62,578 nucleotides of DNA from Cyanobacterium sp. T60_A2020_053 (GTDB taxonomy: Bacteria; Cyanobacteriota; Cyanobacteriia; Cyanobacteriales; Cyanobacteriaceae), in contig JACYMF010000112.1 in NCBI GenBank assembly GCA_015272165.1, positions 1-62,578 on the forward strand. Reading direction: 5' to 3'. The position numbers and the translations under genes are program-made. This document shows, piece by piece, positions 44,980 to 54,341 of the stretch. Position 1 is the stretch's first letter. Every line of letters begins with the position of its first letter. Under the pieces are notes generated by a model. It saw only the letters and a list, made by a program, of their open reading frames with translations, searched no databases and had not been told where the DNA came from.

Positions 44980-45117
44980 TTGAGTAAGCATACTTTAAAT
45001 GGTACTAGACGGAAACAAAGAAGAACCTCTGGTTTTCGTGCCAGAATGAGAACTGAAAATGGACGTAAAGTAATTCAAGCTCGTCGTCGTAAAGGCAGAC
45101 AAAGATTATCTGTATAG
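44980..45117 (+). CDS. rpmH: 50S ribosomal protein L34
   Basis: A 45-residue protein, (M)[18 protein letters not shown]... ending [11 protein letters not shown], matching L34 in length and in the Arg/Lys-rich pattern. It starts with TTG, placed by the strong Shine-Dalgarno AGGAGG 8 bp upstream; no ATG is available before the first conserved residues. First gene of rpmH-rnpA-PH-yidC-khpB. Confidence 0.95.
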   Translation: MSKHTLNGTRRKQRRTSGFRARMRTENGRKVIQARRRKGRQRLSV

Positions 45118-45156
45118 TTTTTTGACTGACTATCTATCCATTTATCATCAACTCCA

Positions 45157-45519
45157 GTGGGATTACCGTCACAACATCGGCTTAAAAAGCGGTCGGATTT
45201 TGATACTGTCCATAAACAGGGTATTCGCCGCTCAAGTCGTCATCTCATCATTCGAGCATTTCCCCTGATTACTTCGGTAAGCTCCCCCGTTAGTAGATTT
45301 GGCATTTCCATTAGTCGAAAAGTAAGTAAAAAAGCGGTGGTGCGTAATCGCATCAAAAGACAGATTAGGTCAGCTTTATGGAGTTTATTCCCTGAGATTT
45401 CCTCTCCTTGGTTAGTGGTAATCATGGTTAAATCTGATGCCGTCGAATGCAATTATGAGCATTTTTTGAGAGAATTAAGAGAGCTATTTATTAAAACAGG
45501 AATGATCTATGGGAATTAA
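45157..45519 (+). CDS. rnpA: Ribonuclease P protein component
   Basis: A 120-residue basic protein subunit of RNase P, with LKKRSDFDTVHKQG, FGISISRKVSKKAVVRNRIK (the RNR signature) and a C-terminal helix. The start is GTG 45157. It overlaps the next gene by 11 bp, implying translational coupling. Confidence 0.95.
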   Translation: MGLPSQHRLKKRSDFDTVHKQGIRRSSRHLIIRAFPLITSVSSPVSRFGISISRKVSKKAVVRNRIKRQIRSALWSLFPEISSPWLVVIMVKSDAVECNYEHFLRELRELFIKTGMIYGN

Positions 45520-45901
45520 AGAAGATGTATTTTATGAAGGTGGTCCCCACATTGGCGATCTCATTTTCAATGTATTATTAGCTTTTACCGTAATTTGTTT
45601 GCCATTGACGGTGGGCGCTGTAGTTCGGGCGATTTGGCTTCGTTACCGTATTACAGACCGCCGTATTTCTGTGACTGGAGGGTGGCAAGGGCGAGAACGC
45701 ACCGATATTATTTATTCTGAAGTGGTTAAAATTGTCAAAGTTCCCAGAGGTCTCGGTTTTTGGGGTGATATTGTCGTTACTCTCAAAGATAGAAGTCGTT
45801 TAGAATTACGAGCTATGCCTAATTTTCGCAAGGTTTATGATTATATTGCGGAGCGCGCTGCTGATAAAACCGGTAAAACAGTGGAAGCTATTGCCAAATA
45901 A
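45509..45901 (+). CDS. PH-domain membrane protein of the rnpA-yidC cluster
   Basis: A 130-residue protein with a transmembrane helix (about 17-40) followed by a bacterial PH (bPH2-like) domain: RYRITDRRISVTGGWQGRER, VKIVKVPRGLGFWGDIVVTL, AMPNFRKVYDYI. It occupies the conserved slot between rnpA and yidC in cyanobacteria. Function unknown; membrane-associated by position and topology. Confidence 0.8.
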   Translation: MGIKEDVFYEGGPHIGDLIFNVLLAFTVICLPLTVGAVVRAIWLRYRITDRRISVTGGWQGRERTDIIYSEVVKIVKVPRGLGFWGDIVVTLKDRSRLELRAMPNFRKVYDYIAERAADKTGKTVEAIAK

Positions 45902-45911
45902 CAAGATTTTA

Positions 45912-46065
45912 CAGCGTAGGGGTTGAACATTGTTCAACCCTATGATCTGGTTTTATCCTTTTTAGGTAAATAAACTTAGCTTTTTTTATCTCGCCAAGGC
46001 ACAAAGACGCAAAGATATTTTTGGCAAGAGAGAAAGGTGCGGTTTAAGGAAATGGAAACGATGGT
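45912..46065. repeat. Degenerate family A repeat interrupted by a GGGTTGAAC palindrome
   Basis: TTTACAGCG is followed at once by GGGTTGAACATTGTTCAACCC (45920-45940, a 9-bp perfect stem also found at 57808 and, varied, at 59208). Family A sequence resumes with ATCTCGCCAAGGCACAAAGA ... GGTGCGGTTTAAGGAAATGG. It fills the gap before yidC. Confidence 0.65.
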
Positions 46066-46153
46066 AAGAAAGTGGTAATTTCCCTTCTTGTTTGAAAAAC
46101 TTTTCAGTGTAAGATGTACAATAAAACCCGTATAGTAAGGAAATAAAATTAAA

Positions 46154-47302
46154 ATGGATTTTGGTATAGGTTTTATATCAACTAATATTATGTTGCCAAT
46201 CCTAGATTTTTTCTATGGGATTGTGCCTAGTTATGGGTTTGGCATTATCGCGCTGACTTTAGTGGTACGTCTTGCGGTTTACCCTCTCAGTGCTGGTCAA
46301 ATTCGCAATATGAGAAAAATGCGTATTACTCAACCTCTGATGAAAAAAAGACAAGAGGAAGTACAACGTAAATATAAAGATAATCCTCAAAAACAACAAG
46401 AGGAAATGGGCAAAATTATGCAGGAGTTTGGCAACCCTTTAGCCGGTTGTTTACCTCTGTTATTACAAATGCCCATTTTATTTGCTTTATTTGCCACTCT
46501 CAGAGGATCGCCGTTTGCCGATGTTAATTATACGGTGGATGTACAGATTTTCCCTCAAGAACAAATTGAACGTATCCAACCTCAACCATTTAGTGTTAAG
46601 GCTCAAAATGTTTTTATCAGTGATGGAGTACACCAAAAAATTACTGCTCTTTTACCCACTGGTAATAAGTTAATAGTGGGAGATACTGAACAAATTGAGT
46701 TACAAACTCCTGAAGGTAAGTCTTTGTCTGCTCTAAGTTCTGAATACGAAAATACTAATTTACAACCCCGTTGGCAAGTTATTAAAGGACAAGAAAGGGT
46801 AGAAGTAACAGAAAATGGAGAAATAATAGCTTTAGCCACTGGGGATGCCACTATTCAAGTAACATTACCCGGTATTGCCGCCGATAAGGGTTTCTTATTT
46901 ATTGAGGCTCTAGGGCGTATTGGCGCCACTGGTGAAAATGGTGAGATTCACTGGGACATTTTGGGCATGATTATCTTTTTTGGGGTGAGTATTTACCTTA
47001 ACCAAGAGCTTTCTGGGTCTTCTCAACCTAGTACAGGAAATGATCAGCAAAAGAGTATTAATAAAATCACGCCAGTAATTTTTTCGGGGATGTTTTTGTT
47101 TTTCCCTCTTCCGGCTGGGGTGTTAATGTATATTGTTTTGGCTAACGTTTTTCAAACTATCCAGACTTTAATTTTAATGCGCGAACCTTTACCAGAGAAT
47201 ATTCAAAAAATTCTTGATGATCAAATGAAAGAGGCTAAGGGTAGGGAAGCAATTCCTTTTGAGAAAAAAAGTTCTAAAAAGAAAGAGAAAACTTCAGGTT
47301 AA
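46154..47302 (+). CDS. yidC: Membrane protein insertase YidC/Oxa1
   Basis: A 382-residue insertase. The first core helix is near 20-45 with [20 protein letters not shown], followed by the cytosolic coiled-coil hairpin ([20 protein letters not shown]), [20 protein letters not shown], a lumenal insertion (about 125-260) characteristic of cyanobacterial YidC, and further helices with [20 protein letters not shown]. The C-terminus is lysine-rich. It works with SecYEG and alone in inserting thylakoid and plasma-membrane proteins. Confidence 0.95.
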   Translation: MDFGIGFISTNIMLPILDFFYGIVPSYGFGIIALTLVVRLAVYPLSAGQIRNMRKMRITQPLMKKRQEEVQRKYKDNPQKQQEEMGKIMQEFGNPLAGCLPLLLQMPILFALFATLRGSPFADVNYTVDVQIFPQEQIERIQPQPFSVKAQNVFISDGVHQKITALLPTGNKLIVGDTEQIELQTPEGKSLSALSSEYENTNLQPRWQVIKGQERVEVTENGEIIALATGDATIQVTLPGIAADKGFLFIEALGRIGATGENGEIHWDILGMIIFFGVSIYLNQELSGSSQPSTGNDQQKSINKITPVIFSGMFLFFPLPAGVLMYIVLANVFQTIQTLILMREPLPENIQKILDDQMKEAKGREAIPFEKKSSKKKEKTSG

Positions 47303-47321
47303 ATAAAAGATAAGTAAAATT

Positions 47322-47810
47322 ATGGATGAACAAATCCAACGGGGTCAGCACTGGTTACAAACTCTCCTGAAATTGATGAATGTTCCTACTGATGTACAGG
47401 TGGGCAGAATTGAGGACAATGGTCAACAAACAATTTCTTGTTGGTTGACTATGGATGAGCGTAATTTTAATGCGGATCAAATCAGTGCTTTAATCGGTAA
47501 AAAGGGGGATACTATTGATGCGATTCAATACTTAGCTAATTCTCTTTTAAATGTTAATTTAGGGGAAAATTTGCCCTGCTTTTTTACGGTGGAGTTGAAT
47601 GGTTATCGTCTTGGTCGTCAGGCGGAGTTGATTGCTATTGCACAAGCAGCGGCGGCGAGAGTTCGACAAACGGGAATGCCGGAGGAAATTCGTTATTTAT
47701 CTTCGGTGGAAAGGCGACAAATTCATAGTATGTTGGAATCTTCTGATGATTTAACTACAGAAAGTCAAGGTAATGAGCCTGAACGTCGTTTGATTGTTAA
47801 GTTACGTTAG
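47322..47810 (+). CDS. KhpB/Jag-type RNA-binding protein (KH-R3H)
   Basis: A 162-residue protein with a KH domain (about 25-90; ALIGKKGDTIDAIQYLANSL) and an R3H domain (about 95-160; SSVERRQIHSMLES, ERRLIVKL). It lacks the N-terminal Jag_N domain of Bacillus. It lies 19 bp after yidC, as in the classic operon. Binds RNA in relatives. A terminator follows. Confidence 0.9.
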   Translation: MDEQIQRGQHWLQTLLKLMNVPTDVQVGRIEDNGQQTISCWLTMDERNFNADQISALIGKKGDTIDAIQYLANSLLNVNLGENLPCFFTVELNGYRLGRQAELIAIAQAAAARVRQTGMPEEIRYLSSVERRQIHSMLESSDDLTTESQGNEPERRLIVKLR

Positions 47811-47838
47811 TTTTACTTTTAAAATAATTAATATAATT

Positions 47839-47864
47839 AGAGGAAATAAATTTCCTCTTTTTTT
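47839..47864 (+). terminator. Rho-independent terminator of the rpmH-khpB operon
   Basis: AGAGGAAA-TAAA-TTTCCTCT followed by seven T residues, 29 bp after the stop codon. The following 195 bp to the next gene contain two GGCGCTG sites in an imperfect direct duplication (TTATTGAGGGTAAAAGGCGC and TCATTGATGGTGAAGGGCGC). Confidence 0.9.
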
Positions 47865-48059
47865 ATTGGTTTGATTAAAACAATTATTATTGAGGGTAAA
47901 AGGCGCTGATTTTATTAAAAAAGTTATCATTGATGGTGAAGGGCGCTGGTTATAATAACAAGTTAGTTAAAAAAATTGTGTCAAAAGCCTACTTTTGACC
48001 ATTTGATTAGTTTATTAGATAAGTTTCCTCACTCCAATATAGTGGGATAATCAATCATC

Positions 48060-48539
48060 ATGATCTTTAATTTTTCTTTCAAATTACTAGCTGACGGAGA
48101 AAAACTCTTATGTCAATGTTCTTTATATAAAACTTATCGAGTCATGACTAATGTGCCAGTGGATGTGGTTTGGCATCGTCTAATTAATCTGGCTGATATG
48201 TCTTGGCATCCTTTATTTGAAAAAACGAAGTTACCAAAGGGTTTAATCCCTAAACCTGGTTTAATTTTTCGGGTAGTTACTCGTTTAACACCAATTCCAA
48301 TTCGGGTTTTTGTGGAAAATGTACGCCCTCGTGAATTTCTGAGTATTCGTTTATTGGCAATTCCGGGTATTGAGCAAAGAATTACTTATCACATGGAGTC
48401 CACCTTGCGTGGTAGTTATATTGTTTATTCTATCACTCTCAAGGGGTGGCTATCTCCATTAATTTGGTGGTTAATCAAGCCTTATTCGATGGAAGTTGCT
48501 TCGGAGTTGGCGAATGCGGCGGCGAAGTCTTTACCATAA
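48060..48539 (+). CDS. SRPBCC (START/polyketide cyclase-like) family protein
   Basis: A 159-residue protein with the helix-grip pattern: NVPVDVVWHRLINLADMSWH, KPGLIFRVVTRLTPIPIRVF, RITYHMESTLRGSYIVYSIT, and a C-terminal helix ending ASELANAAAKSLP. These fold around a hydrophobic cavity for lipids or pigments. Substrate unknown. Family E/B-like TTGACAATGGATAATTGACA sequence follows. Confidence 0.75.
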   Translation: MIFNFSFKLLADGEKLLCQCSLYKTYRVMTNVPVDVVWHRLINLADMSWHPLFEKTKLPKGLIPKPGLIFRVVTRLTPIPIRVFVENVRPREFLSIRLLAIPGIEQRITYHMESTLRGSYIVYSITLKGWLSPLIWWLIKPYSMEVASELANAAAKSLP

Positions 48540-48693
48540 TAGATATTATCTGAGTGTTAATGGAAAAGTGGTGTCGTGAGGGCAAATTGACAATGGATAA
48601 TTGACAATTATAAAGGTTTACCACCTCCATATAATCTTGTATTTTAACTGTATAGAGTGTTTATTTTGATCAATAATTTTTGGAAAAAAATAT

Positions 48694-49656
48694 TTATTGA
48701 CTGGAAACAATGCCTTTTTCTTTTAATTGTTGAATAAAATAATCTTCTAAGGATTCTCTTGCTAAATTCATGCTGATTAATCCAGCGCCCTCCACCCTTA
48801 AAAAAGCCATAAAATCTTCAGGATTAGACTTTAATTCACCGATACATAAATCATTTTCTTGTCTGATATTATCTAACCAATCCTGAAGCCGTAATGCAGA
48901 AATATTTTTAACGACTACCTGATAATTTTTAGTAGTGCCTAAAATGTCATCAAGAGAACCAATATTAAGTAATTCTCCCCGTCCTAAAATTGCAATTCTA
49001 TCGCAAATTTTTTCGACATCAGCTAAAATGTGAGAATTAAAAAAGATAGTTTTTCCCTGCTCTTTTAGAGATAAAATAATTTGTCTAACTTGATACCGTC
49101 CCATGGGGTCTAAACCTGACATTGGTTCATCAAAAAAGACAATTTCAGGGTTATTAATCAACGCTTGTGCCATACCTACTCTTTGCATCATGCCTTTAGA
49201 ATACTGCCTTAATTGTTTTTTTTGTGCGGTATTTTTAGCCAATCCGACTAAGTCTAATAACTCGATAATTCTACGCTTTTTCTCTTGACTAGGAATCTGA
49301 AATAAATCACCAATAAAGTTTAGAAATTCCCATCCTGTTAAAAATTCATAATAGTAAGCATTTTCGGGAAGATAACCTAACCTTTTTTTTACAGAATTAT
49401 CTCCTAATGATTTTCCTAATAAAAAGGCTTTTCCAGAAGTGGGTTTGATAATACCTAAAAGAGTTTTTAATAAAGTAGTTTTTCCTGCACCGTTTGGACC
49501 TAATAAACCAAAAGTTTCCCCTTCAAATACTTGTAATGTGCAGTTTTTTAGCGAAGGGATTTTTTTATTTAACCAAAATCCTGTCACATAAGTTTTAGTT
49601 AAATCATAAGTCTCAACAACGGCTTTCTTATTGTTTATCTGCTTAACTTCAGTCAT
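48694..49656 (-). CDS. ABC transporter ATP-binding protein, ABC-2/gliding type
   Basis: A 320-residue ATPase: Walker A GPNGAGKTT, a signature with YSKGMMQRVG instead of LSGG, Walker B IVFFDEPMSGLDP, and the H-loop NSHILADVEK. The C-terminal 90 residues form the regulatory tail of the NatA/ABC-2 group. No permease gene is adjacent, so the exported substrate is unknown. A palindrome AGGGGTTTCAACCCCT lies upstream at about 49731. Confidence 0.85.
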   Translation of the reverse strand: MTEVKQINNKKAVVETYDLTKTYVTGFWLNKKIPSLKNCTLQVFEGETFGLLGPNGAGKTTLLKTLLGIIKPTSGKAFLLGKSLGDNSVKKRLGYLPENAYYYEFLTGWEFLNFIGDLFQIPSQEKKRRIIELLDLVGLAKNTAQKKQLRQYSKGMMQRVGMAQALINNPEIVFFDEPMSGLDPMGRYQVRQIILSLKEQGKTIFFNSHILADVEKICDRIAILGRGELLNIGSLDDILGTTKNYQVVVKNISALRLQDWLDNIRQENDLCIGELKSNPEDFMAFLRVEGAGLISMNLARESLEDYFIQQLKEKGIVSSQ

Positions 49657-49773
49657 TATTAGAATAATTTATACGCTGAAAGAAACTACATAACTTTTGT
49701 ACCAATTTTAACATCAAACTTGCCAAATAAGGGGTTTCAACCCCTCATTCAAACATTGAGATTATTTGTGTAT

Positions 49774-50034
49774 TTATTCTTTATTCTCTTGTTTATAGCT
49801 ATAATCAGCAATTACTCCGATATACAATAAATGTAAGAGGAGAAGGGCGCCCCAAATACCACTAAACCAAGTTATCCACTCCCACGACGCGCGCTGTAAA
49901 TTGTGAAAAAACCACACTCCCGAATTACAGGCTAGAAAGAAAGCGACATGAACGGCAAAATTCATGCGATCATCTAATTTACGGTATTGTAGATCGTTCT
50001 GGCGATCTGGTTCTCTGGGCCAACGAGGAGGCAT
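49774..50034 (-). CDS. Two-helix membrane protein, 2TM-domain-like
   Basis: An 86-residue protein with a charged N-terminus (MPPRWPREPDRQNDLQYRKL) and two helices (about 26-45 and 55-76), with WEWITWFSGIWGALLL between and in the second. It resembles the small bacterial 2TM domain found alone or fused to sensors. Function unknown. Confidence 0.65.
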   Translation of the reverse strand: MPPRWPREPDRQNDLQYRKLDDRMNFAVHVAFFLACNSGVWFFHNLQRASWEWITWFSGIWGALLLLHLLYIGVIADYSYKQENKE

Positions 50035-50220
50035 AATATTAACTCTAACTCAACTAACTTGACTAGATTTAGTTTACCCTGAATGAGGATGATTTTGGCA
50101 ATTTCAATATCAAGATATAATCATTATGGTGATGAAATACAGAATGGTCTCACTAAATCCCCCTTTTAAAAGCAGGGTTTTTACAAAGTCGGCATTAAAA
50201 CCCTTTACCCTCACCCCCAA

Positions 50221-50242
50221 CCCCTCTCCCACGGGAGAGGGG
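50221..50242. other. Perfect 10-bp stem, REP-like
   Basis: CCCCTCTCCC-AC-GGGAGAGGGG is preceded by CCCTCACCCCCAACC, the widespread cyanobacterial REP-like string; a degraded relative is at 57745-57790. It lies 30 bp upstream of the lipoprotein gene and may act as an mRNA-stabilising or terminating hairpin. Confidence 0.6.
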
Positions 50243-50271
50243 AGTAATATTTTATTCAGATACTCTATATT

Positions 50272-51405
50272 ATGATTAATCGTCGTTCTTTTTTAATGAC
50301 ATCCAGCGCCCTCCTCCTCAGCAGTTTAATTACGGGTTGTGAAAACCAAGCAGATTTAGAAATATTTTTATTACAAAATTCTATTCCTATTCAATTAATT
50401 TCTGCTTTTAAAAAAGAATTTGGTACACAAAAAATTATTAATTTACAACCACAAATAAATTTACAAAAAATTTATGATTTCCTCCTTAAATGGCAAGGTA
50501 AAACCTCAGAAAGAAAAGACAAATCTAGGTTTAAAATACCTTTTATTAACAGAGATTCAGCGCCCGATAAAATTTCTGATTTAGTAACCCTAGGGAATTA
50601 TTGGTTAAAATCTGCTATTATAGAAAAATTAATCAATCCTTTAGAAACTAAAAAATTAGAAAATTGGGCAAATATTCCCCCTATTTTTCAGCAATTAGTC
50701 ACTAGAAATAATCTGGGTAATTTAGATGATAATAGCATGGTGTGGGGTGCGCCTTATCGTTGGGGTTGTACCATGATAGTTTACCGAGAAGATCAACTTA
50801 ATTTTAGACCTCAAGACTGGCAAGATTTATGGGCAGAAGAATTAAAAGGTAAAATTTCTTTACTAAATCAACCAAGGGAAATTATCGGTTTAATTCTTAA
50901 AAAATTAGGTTATTCTTACAATGAAGAAAATATCAATCAAATTAAGGAATTAAAAACAGAATTAGCATTACTAAATCAACAAGTAAAATTTTATGATTCT
51001 ACCAACTATTTACAGCCATTAATTAATGGTGACACCTCATTAGCTGTGGGATGGTCAACTGATATTTTGCCCGTATTAAATACTCAAAAAAACCTCAAAG
51101 CAATTATCCCTAAATCTGGCACAAGTTTATGGGCGGATATTTGGGTAAATCCTATTAATGAGGCAACAAATGAAGGCAGATTAACTAATATTTATCAATG
51201 GATTAATTATTGTTGGCAGAAAAATTCAGCTAAAAGTATTAACTTATTTACTGATGGTTATTCTCCCATTCAAGCAGAAACAAAAAATAACACAAAAGCA
51301 GAAACTTTATCTTTAAATAAACTTGACAATTGTGATTTTATTGAACCTTTAAATACTGAAAGTTTAACAGTGTATGAGAGTTTATGGCAAGAAATCATAT
51401 CGTAA
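50272..51405 (+). CDS. PotD-like periplasmic binding lipoprotein
   Basis: A 377-residue solute-binding protein of the spermidine/putrescine family. The N-terminus combines a Tat-like NRRSFLM with a lipobox LITGCE (lipid-anchored Cys near 23). Core pieces are VWGAPYRWGCTMIVYREDQL, DWQDLWAEELKGKISLLNQP, LAVGWSTDILPVL, and WADIWVNPINEATNEG. No permease or ATPase is adjacent. In cyanobacteria this group is poorly characterised; substrate unknown. Confidence 0.75.
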   Translation: MINRRSFLMTSSALLLSSLITGCENQADLEIFLLQNSIPIQLISAFKKEFGTQKIINLQPQINLQKIYDFLLKWQGKTSERKDKSRFKIPFINRDSAPDKISDLVTLGNYWLKSAIIEKLINPLETKKLENWANIPPIFQQLVTRNNLGNLDDNSMVWGAPYRWGCTMIVYREDQLNFRPQDWQDLWAEELKGKISLLNQPREIIGLILKKLGYSYNEENINQIKELKTELALLNQQVKFYDSTNYLQPLINGDTSLAVGWSTDILPVLNTQKNLKAIIPKSGTSLWADIWVNPINEATNEGRLTNIYQWINYCWQKNSAKSINLFTDGYSPIQAETKNNTKAETLSLNKLDNCDFIEPLNTESLTVYESLWQEIIS

Positions 51406-51640
51406 CAATGGACAATGGATAATGAACAATTGATAATTATAAGGTTTTGCTATCCTCGTATAGCAGAATTTTGCTATTATGTCGAGTTTGTTTGATCACT
51501 TACAGATAAATTAAAAATAATCTTAGCTCAATTTATTGAATGGGATACTATTGGTTCCGTGTAATTCATTACACGATGGGGAAATTGCGAAGATACAATT
51601 TTTAATAACTAATTATGTGAACTTGATATTATTTTCTCGC
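51406..51640. repeat. Family E-like piece followed by a family B repeat
   Basis: AATGGACAATGGATAATG ... AAGGTTTTGCTATCCTCG (as at 7690 and 22090) leads into a family B copy at about 51485-51632, with CTCAATTTATTGAATG (decayed palindrome), GTGTAATTCATTACAC and the terminus GAACTTGATA. The last 140 bp before the glycosyltransferase gene show nothing else. Confidence 0.65.
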
Positions 51641-51778
51641 CAATTTCCTATGGAGGCAATTTATTGGGAGGCAAGTTATAAGTTGTCGTGCAAAATTAAG
51701 TTTTTCTCATCTTATTCTGACCCAAATTTTATCTATGGTCGTCAATATACAAAAAGATACTAATTTTTGAATCAAATT

Positions 51779-54034
51779 ATGAAAAGGCAAACTCGTTTTT
51801 ATGTGTATCCTGCCTCTAGTGTTATTTTTTTGATAATAACGGGTTTGGTGACTTTATGTGGCTTATGGTGGGGCGGTAATCAAACTTTAATCGATTTTTT
51901 TGGTAATTTTTATTTATTCCAAGAAATTCCTTCTCAGTGGTTAAGAGTCCCTCAATTTCAGCAATCTTATTTCTTATTTTTACCTACAGTTATAGTTGCC
52001 ATCATCGTTACCATTACGACTAAAATATCACCCCAACAAAAGCTATGGTCAAGATGGCTAATGATTAGCATTCTATTATTATTTATGGGGCGCTATCTTG
52101 TTTGGCGTTGTTTATCTAGTTTAAATTTAATTGATCCTGTTACAGGTATTTTTAGTTTAGCTTTATTGGCAATAGAATTATTTTTTGTAGCTAGTCCTTT
52201 GTTACAAAATATATTGATGTTAAAACTAAAATTTCGTAATCATCAAGCTGATAAAATGCAACAAACTGTTATAATAGGGCAATATCAGCCTAGTGTCGAT
52301 ATTTTAATCCCTACTTATAATGAACCAGCAGAAATTATAAAAAAAACGATTATTGCTTGTCAAAATATAGATTATGATAACAAAATAATTTATCTTTTAG
52401 ATGATGGAGATCGCCATGATATAGCTAAATTAGCTTGTCAATTAGACTGTGAATATATTACTCGCTCTGATAATTTACACGCAAAAGCTGGTAATCTAAA
52501 TCATGCTTTAGAATTAACTAATGGTGAATTAATTGCTGTTTTTGATGCTGATTTTATGCCCCAGCGCCCTTTCCTCAGTCGCACCGTTGGGTTTTTTCAA
52601 AAAGCAAAAATTGCCCTTATACAAACTTATCAAAGTTTCTATACACCTGATCCAGTGGCGCGTAATTTAGGTTTAGAAAATGATTTTCCTCCCGATGTGG
52701 AAATTTTCTCTCGTCATTATCAAGTCATCCGTGATAGTTGGGGGAGTGCGCTGTGTTATGGTAGTTCTTTTGTAGTCAGAAGACAATATTTGATGGAAGT
52801 AGGGGGATTTTGTCAAAATTCCCTCAGTGAAGATTATCATACGGGAGTAAAATTGGCGGCGCAGGGTTATGAAGTGATTTATCTCAATGAGAGTTTAAGC
52901 GCTGGGTTAACTGCAGAAAATATTTTTGGACATATTCGTCAGCGACAACGGTGGGCGAGAGGTACAATGCAATCATTATTTATCCCTGAAAATCCCCTCA
53001 CTATCAAAGGGTTAAGTTTTGGGCAGAGATTAACTCATTTTGAGGGTATCATGCAATGGTTTACTAGCCCGTTAAGGATTTTAATTTTCTTTTTACCTCT
53101 TGCTTATACGGCTGGAATTATTCCCATCAAAGCAAGTGTTTCTGAGATTATTTATTTTGTTTTACCTTACTATTTTTTACAAGTAGGAACTTTTGCTTGG
53201 CTTAATTTTAAGAGTCGCTCGGCAATGATTTCAGAAATATATAATATCATTACAACTTTTCCAGTAGCTTGGGAAATTGTGCAAACTTTAATCACTCCTT
53301 TTTCGTCTATTTTTAAAGTTACTCCTAAAGGTACAAAATCAGATAGTTATTATTTTAATTGGTCTTTAGCGACTCCTTTATTTTTTGTTTTTGCTGTTAA
53401 TATTGTCAATCTTATTAGTATTATTGGCTTTATTAAAGCTGGTGTTTTAGGAGAATTTAATACGGCGGGAGGTATTGGTTTAATTTTATTTTGGAATGTT
53501 TATAATATAGGGATTATCGCTCTCAGTTTGTGGGCGCTATTGGATGTGCCGAAGCCTGAAAACTATCAATGGTTCAAAGTTTGTGAATCAGCGAAAATTA
53601 TTTATAATGGTTATATTTATGACACGATAATTACTCAAATTTCTGATCAGGGTGTTGAAATTAAACTTAATTTTAGAGCAAACTTTAGAGCAGAAGATAA
53701 TTTAGAAGTTATGATGGATAATTTTTGTGTGAAGGGCGCTGTTTCTTCCGTCAAATACCATCATACCTATAGTCTGTTGAAAATTAATTTTGAGCTATCC
53801 AATTTAGCACAATTTCGCCAGTTAATTAATAAAATTTATGGTCAAAATAATATTTGGTCAACCATGACGACTCCATCGGAAATAAAGACTGTTTATTTTT
53901 TGTTTAAGTCTCTATTTACTACTCCAATTAAGTGGTTATATTTTCAATCAAAATTAAGAAAAAATCTACCGAATAGTGTATCAACTAATCTAGGTAATTC
54001 TCAAGTAAAGATTAATACTTTCAGTGAAAAATAA
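51779..54034 (+). CDS. Cellulose-synthase-like glycosyltransferase (GT2) with PilZ-like tail
   Basis: A 751-residue membrane processive glycosyltransferase. About four N-terminal helices, then the GT2 domain with TYNEPAEIIKKT, DDGDRHD (near 205), DADFMPQR (near 254), SEDYHTG (near 350) and QRQRWARG (near 386), i.e. the D,D,D,QxxRW set of BcsA. C-terminal helices and a PilZ-like beta domain (about 600-690) follow. That domain has ISDQG in place of (D/N)xSxxG and no clear RxxxR, so c-di-GMP binding is doubtful. Likely makes cellulose or a related beta-glucan. The start is ATG 51779; TTG 51767 also opens the frame. Confidence 0.85.
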   Translation: MKRQTRFYVYPASSVIFLIITGLVTLCGLWWGGNQTLIDFFGNFYLFQEIPSQWLRVPQFQQSYFLFLPTVIVAIIVTITTKISPQQKLWSRWLMISILLLFMGRYLVWRCLSSLNLIDPVTGIFSLALLAIELFFVASPLLQNILMLKLKFRNHQADKMQQTVIIGQYQPSVDILIPTYNEPAEIIKKTIIACQNIDYDNKIIYLLDDGDRHDIAKLACQLDCEYITRSDNLHAKAGNLNHALELTNGELIAVFDADFMPQRPFLSRTVGFFQKAKIALIQTYQSFYTPDPVARNLGLENDFPPDVEIFSRHYQVIRDSWGSALCYGSSFVVRRQYLMEVGGFCQNSLSEDYHTGVKLAAQGYEVIYLNESLSAGLTAENIFGHIRQRQRWARGTMQSLFIPENPLTIKGLSFGQRLTHFEGIMQWFTSPLRILIFFLPLAYTAGIIPIKASVSEIIYFVLPYYFLQVGTFAWLNFKSRSAMISEIYNIITTFPVAWEIVQTLITPFSSIFKVTPKGTKSDSYYFNWSLATPLFFVFAVNIVNLISIIGFIKAGVLGEFNTAGGIGLILFWNVYNIGIIALSLWALLDVPKPENYQWFKVCESAKIIYNGYIYDTIITQISDQGVEIKLNFRANFRAEDNLEVMMDNFCVKGAVSSVKYHHTYSLLKINFELSNLAQFRQLINKIYGQNNIWSTMTTPSEIKTVYFLFKSLFTTPIKWLYFQSKLRKNLPNSVSTNLGNSQVKINTFSEK

Positions 54035-54035
54035 A

Positions 54036-54340
54036 TAGGGCTTGAGGAAAAAGTAAAGTCATGAGGGCAAATTGACAATTGATAATGGATAATTGACAAT
54101 GATGAATCAAAACTTCTGAGTTATGTCAAGTCCGCTCATAACAAAAAGTGTCATAAATTGACTTTTTTCTCTAAAAATACTCTATTTTTTCCATCCGAAT
54201 CAAAAATAATTGATACAAATGAGCAATTTATGAAAAATAACTATTTGGCTAAAGTCTTAAATTTATAAGCATTTCACCTGAAACCTGACACCCGAAGCCT
54301 GACACCTCCCCTCACCAAAATACTTTTTCAGCAAACCCTA
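54036..54340. repeat. Family E repeat, complete 305-bp copy
   Basis: TA-GGGCTTGAGGAAAAAGT ... ACTTTTTCAGCAAACCC-TA. It exactly fills the space between two convergent stop codons (54034 and 54342). The inside contains AATTGACAATTGATAATGG, AAAAAGTGTCATAAATTGAC and a family C-like CACCTGAAACCTGACACC end. Confidence 0.85.
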
Positions 54341-54341
54341 T

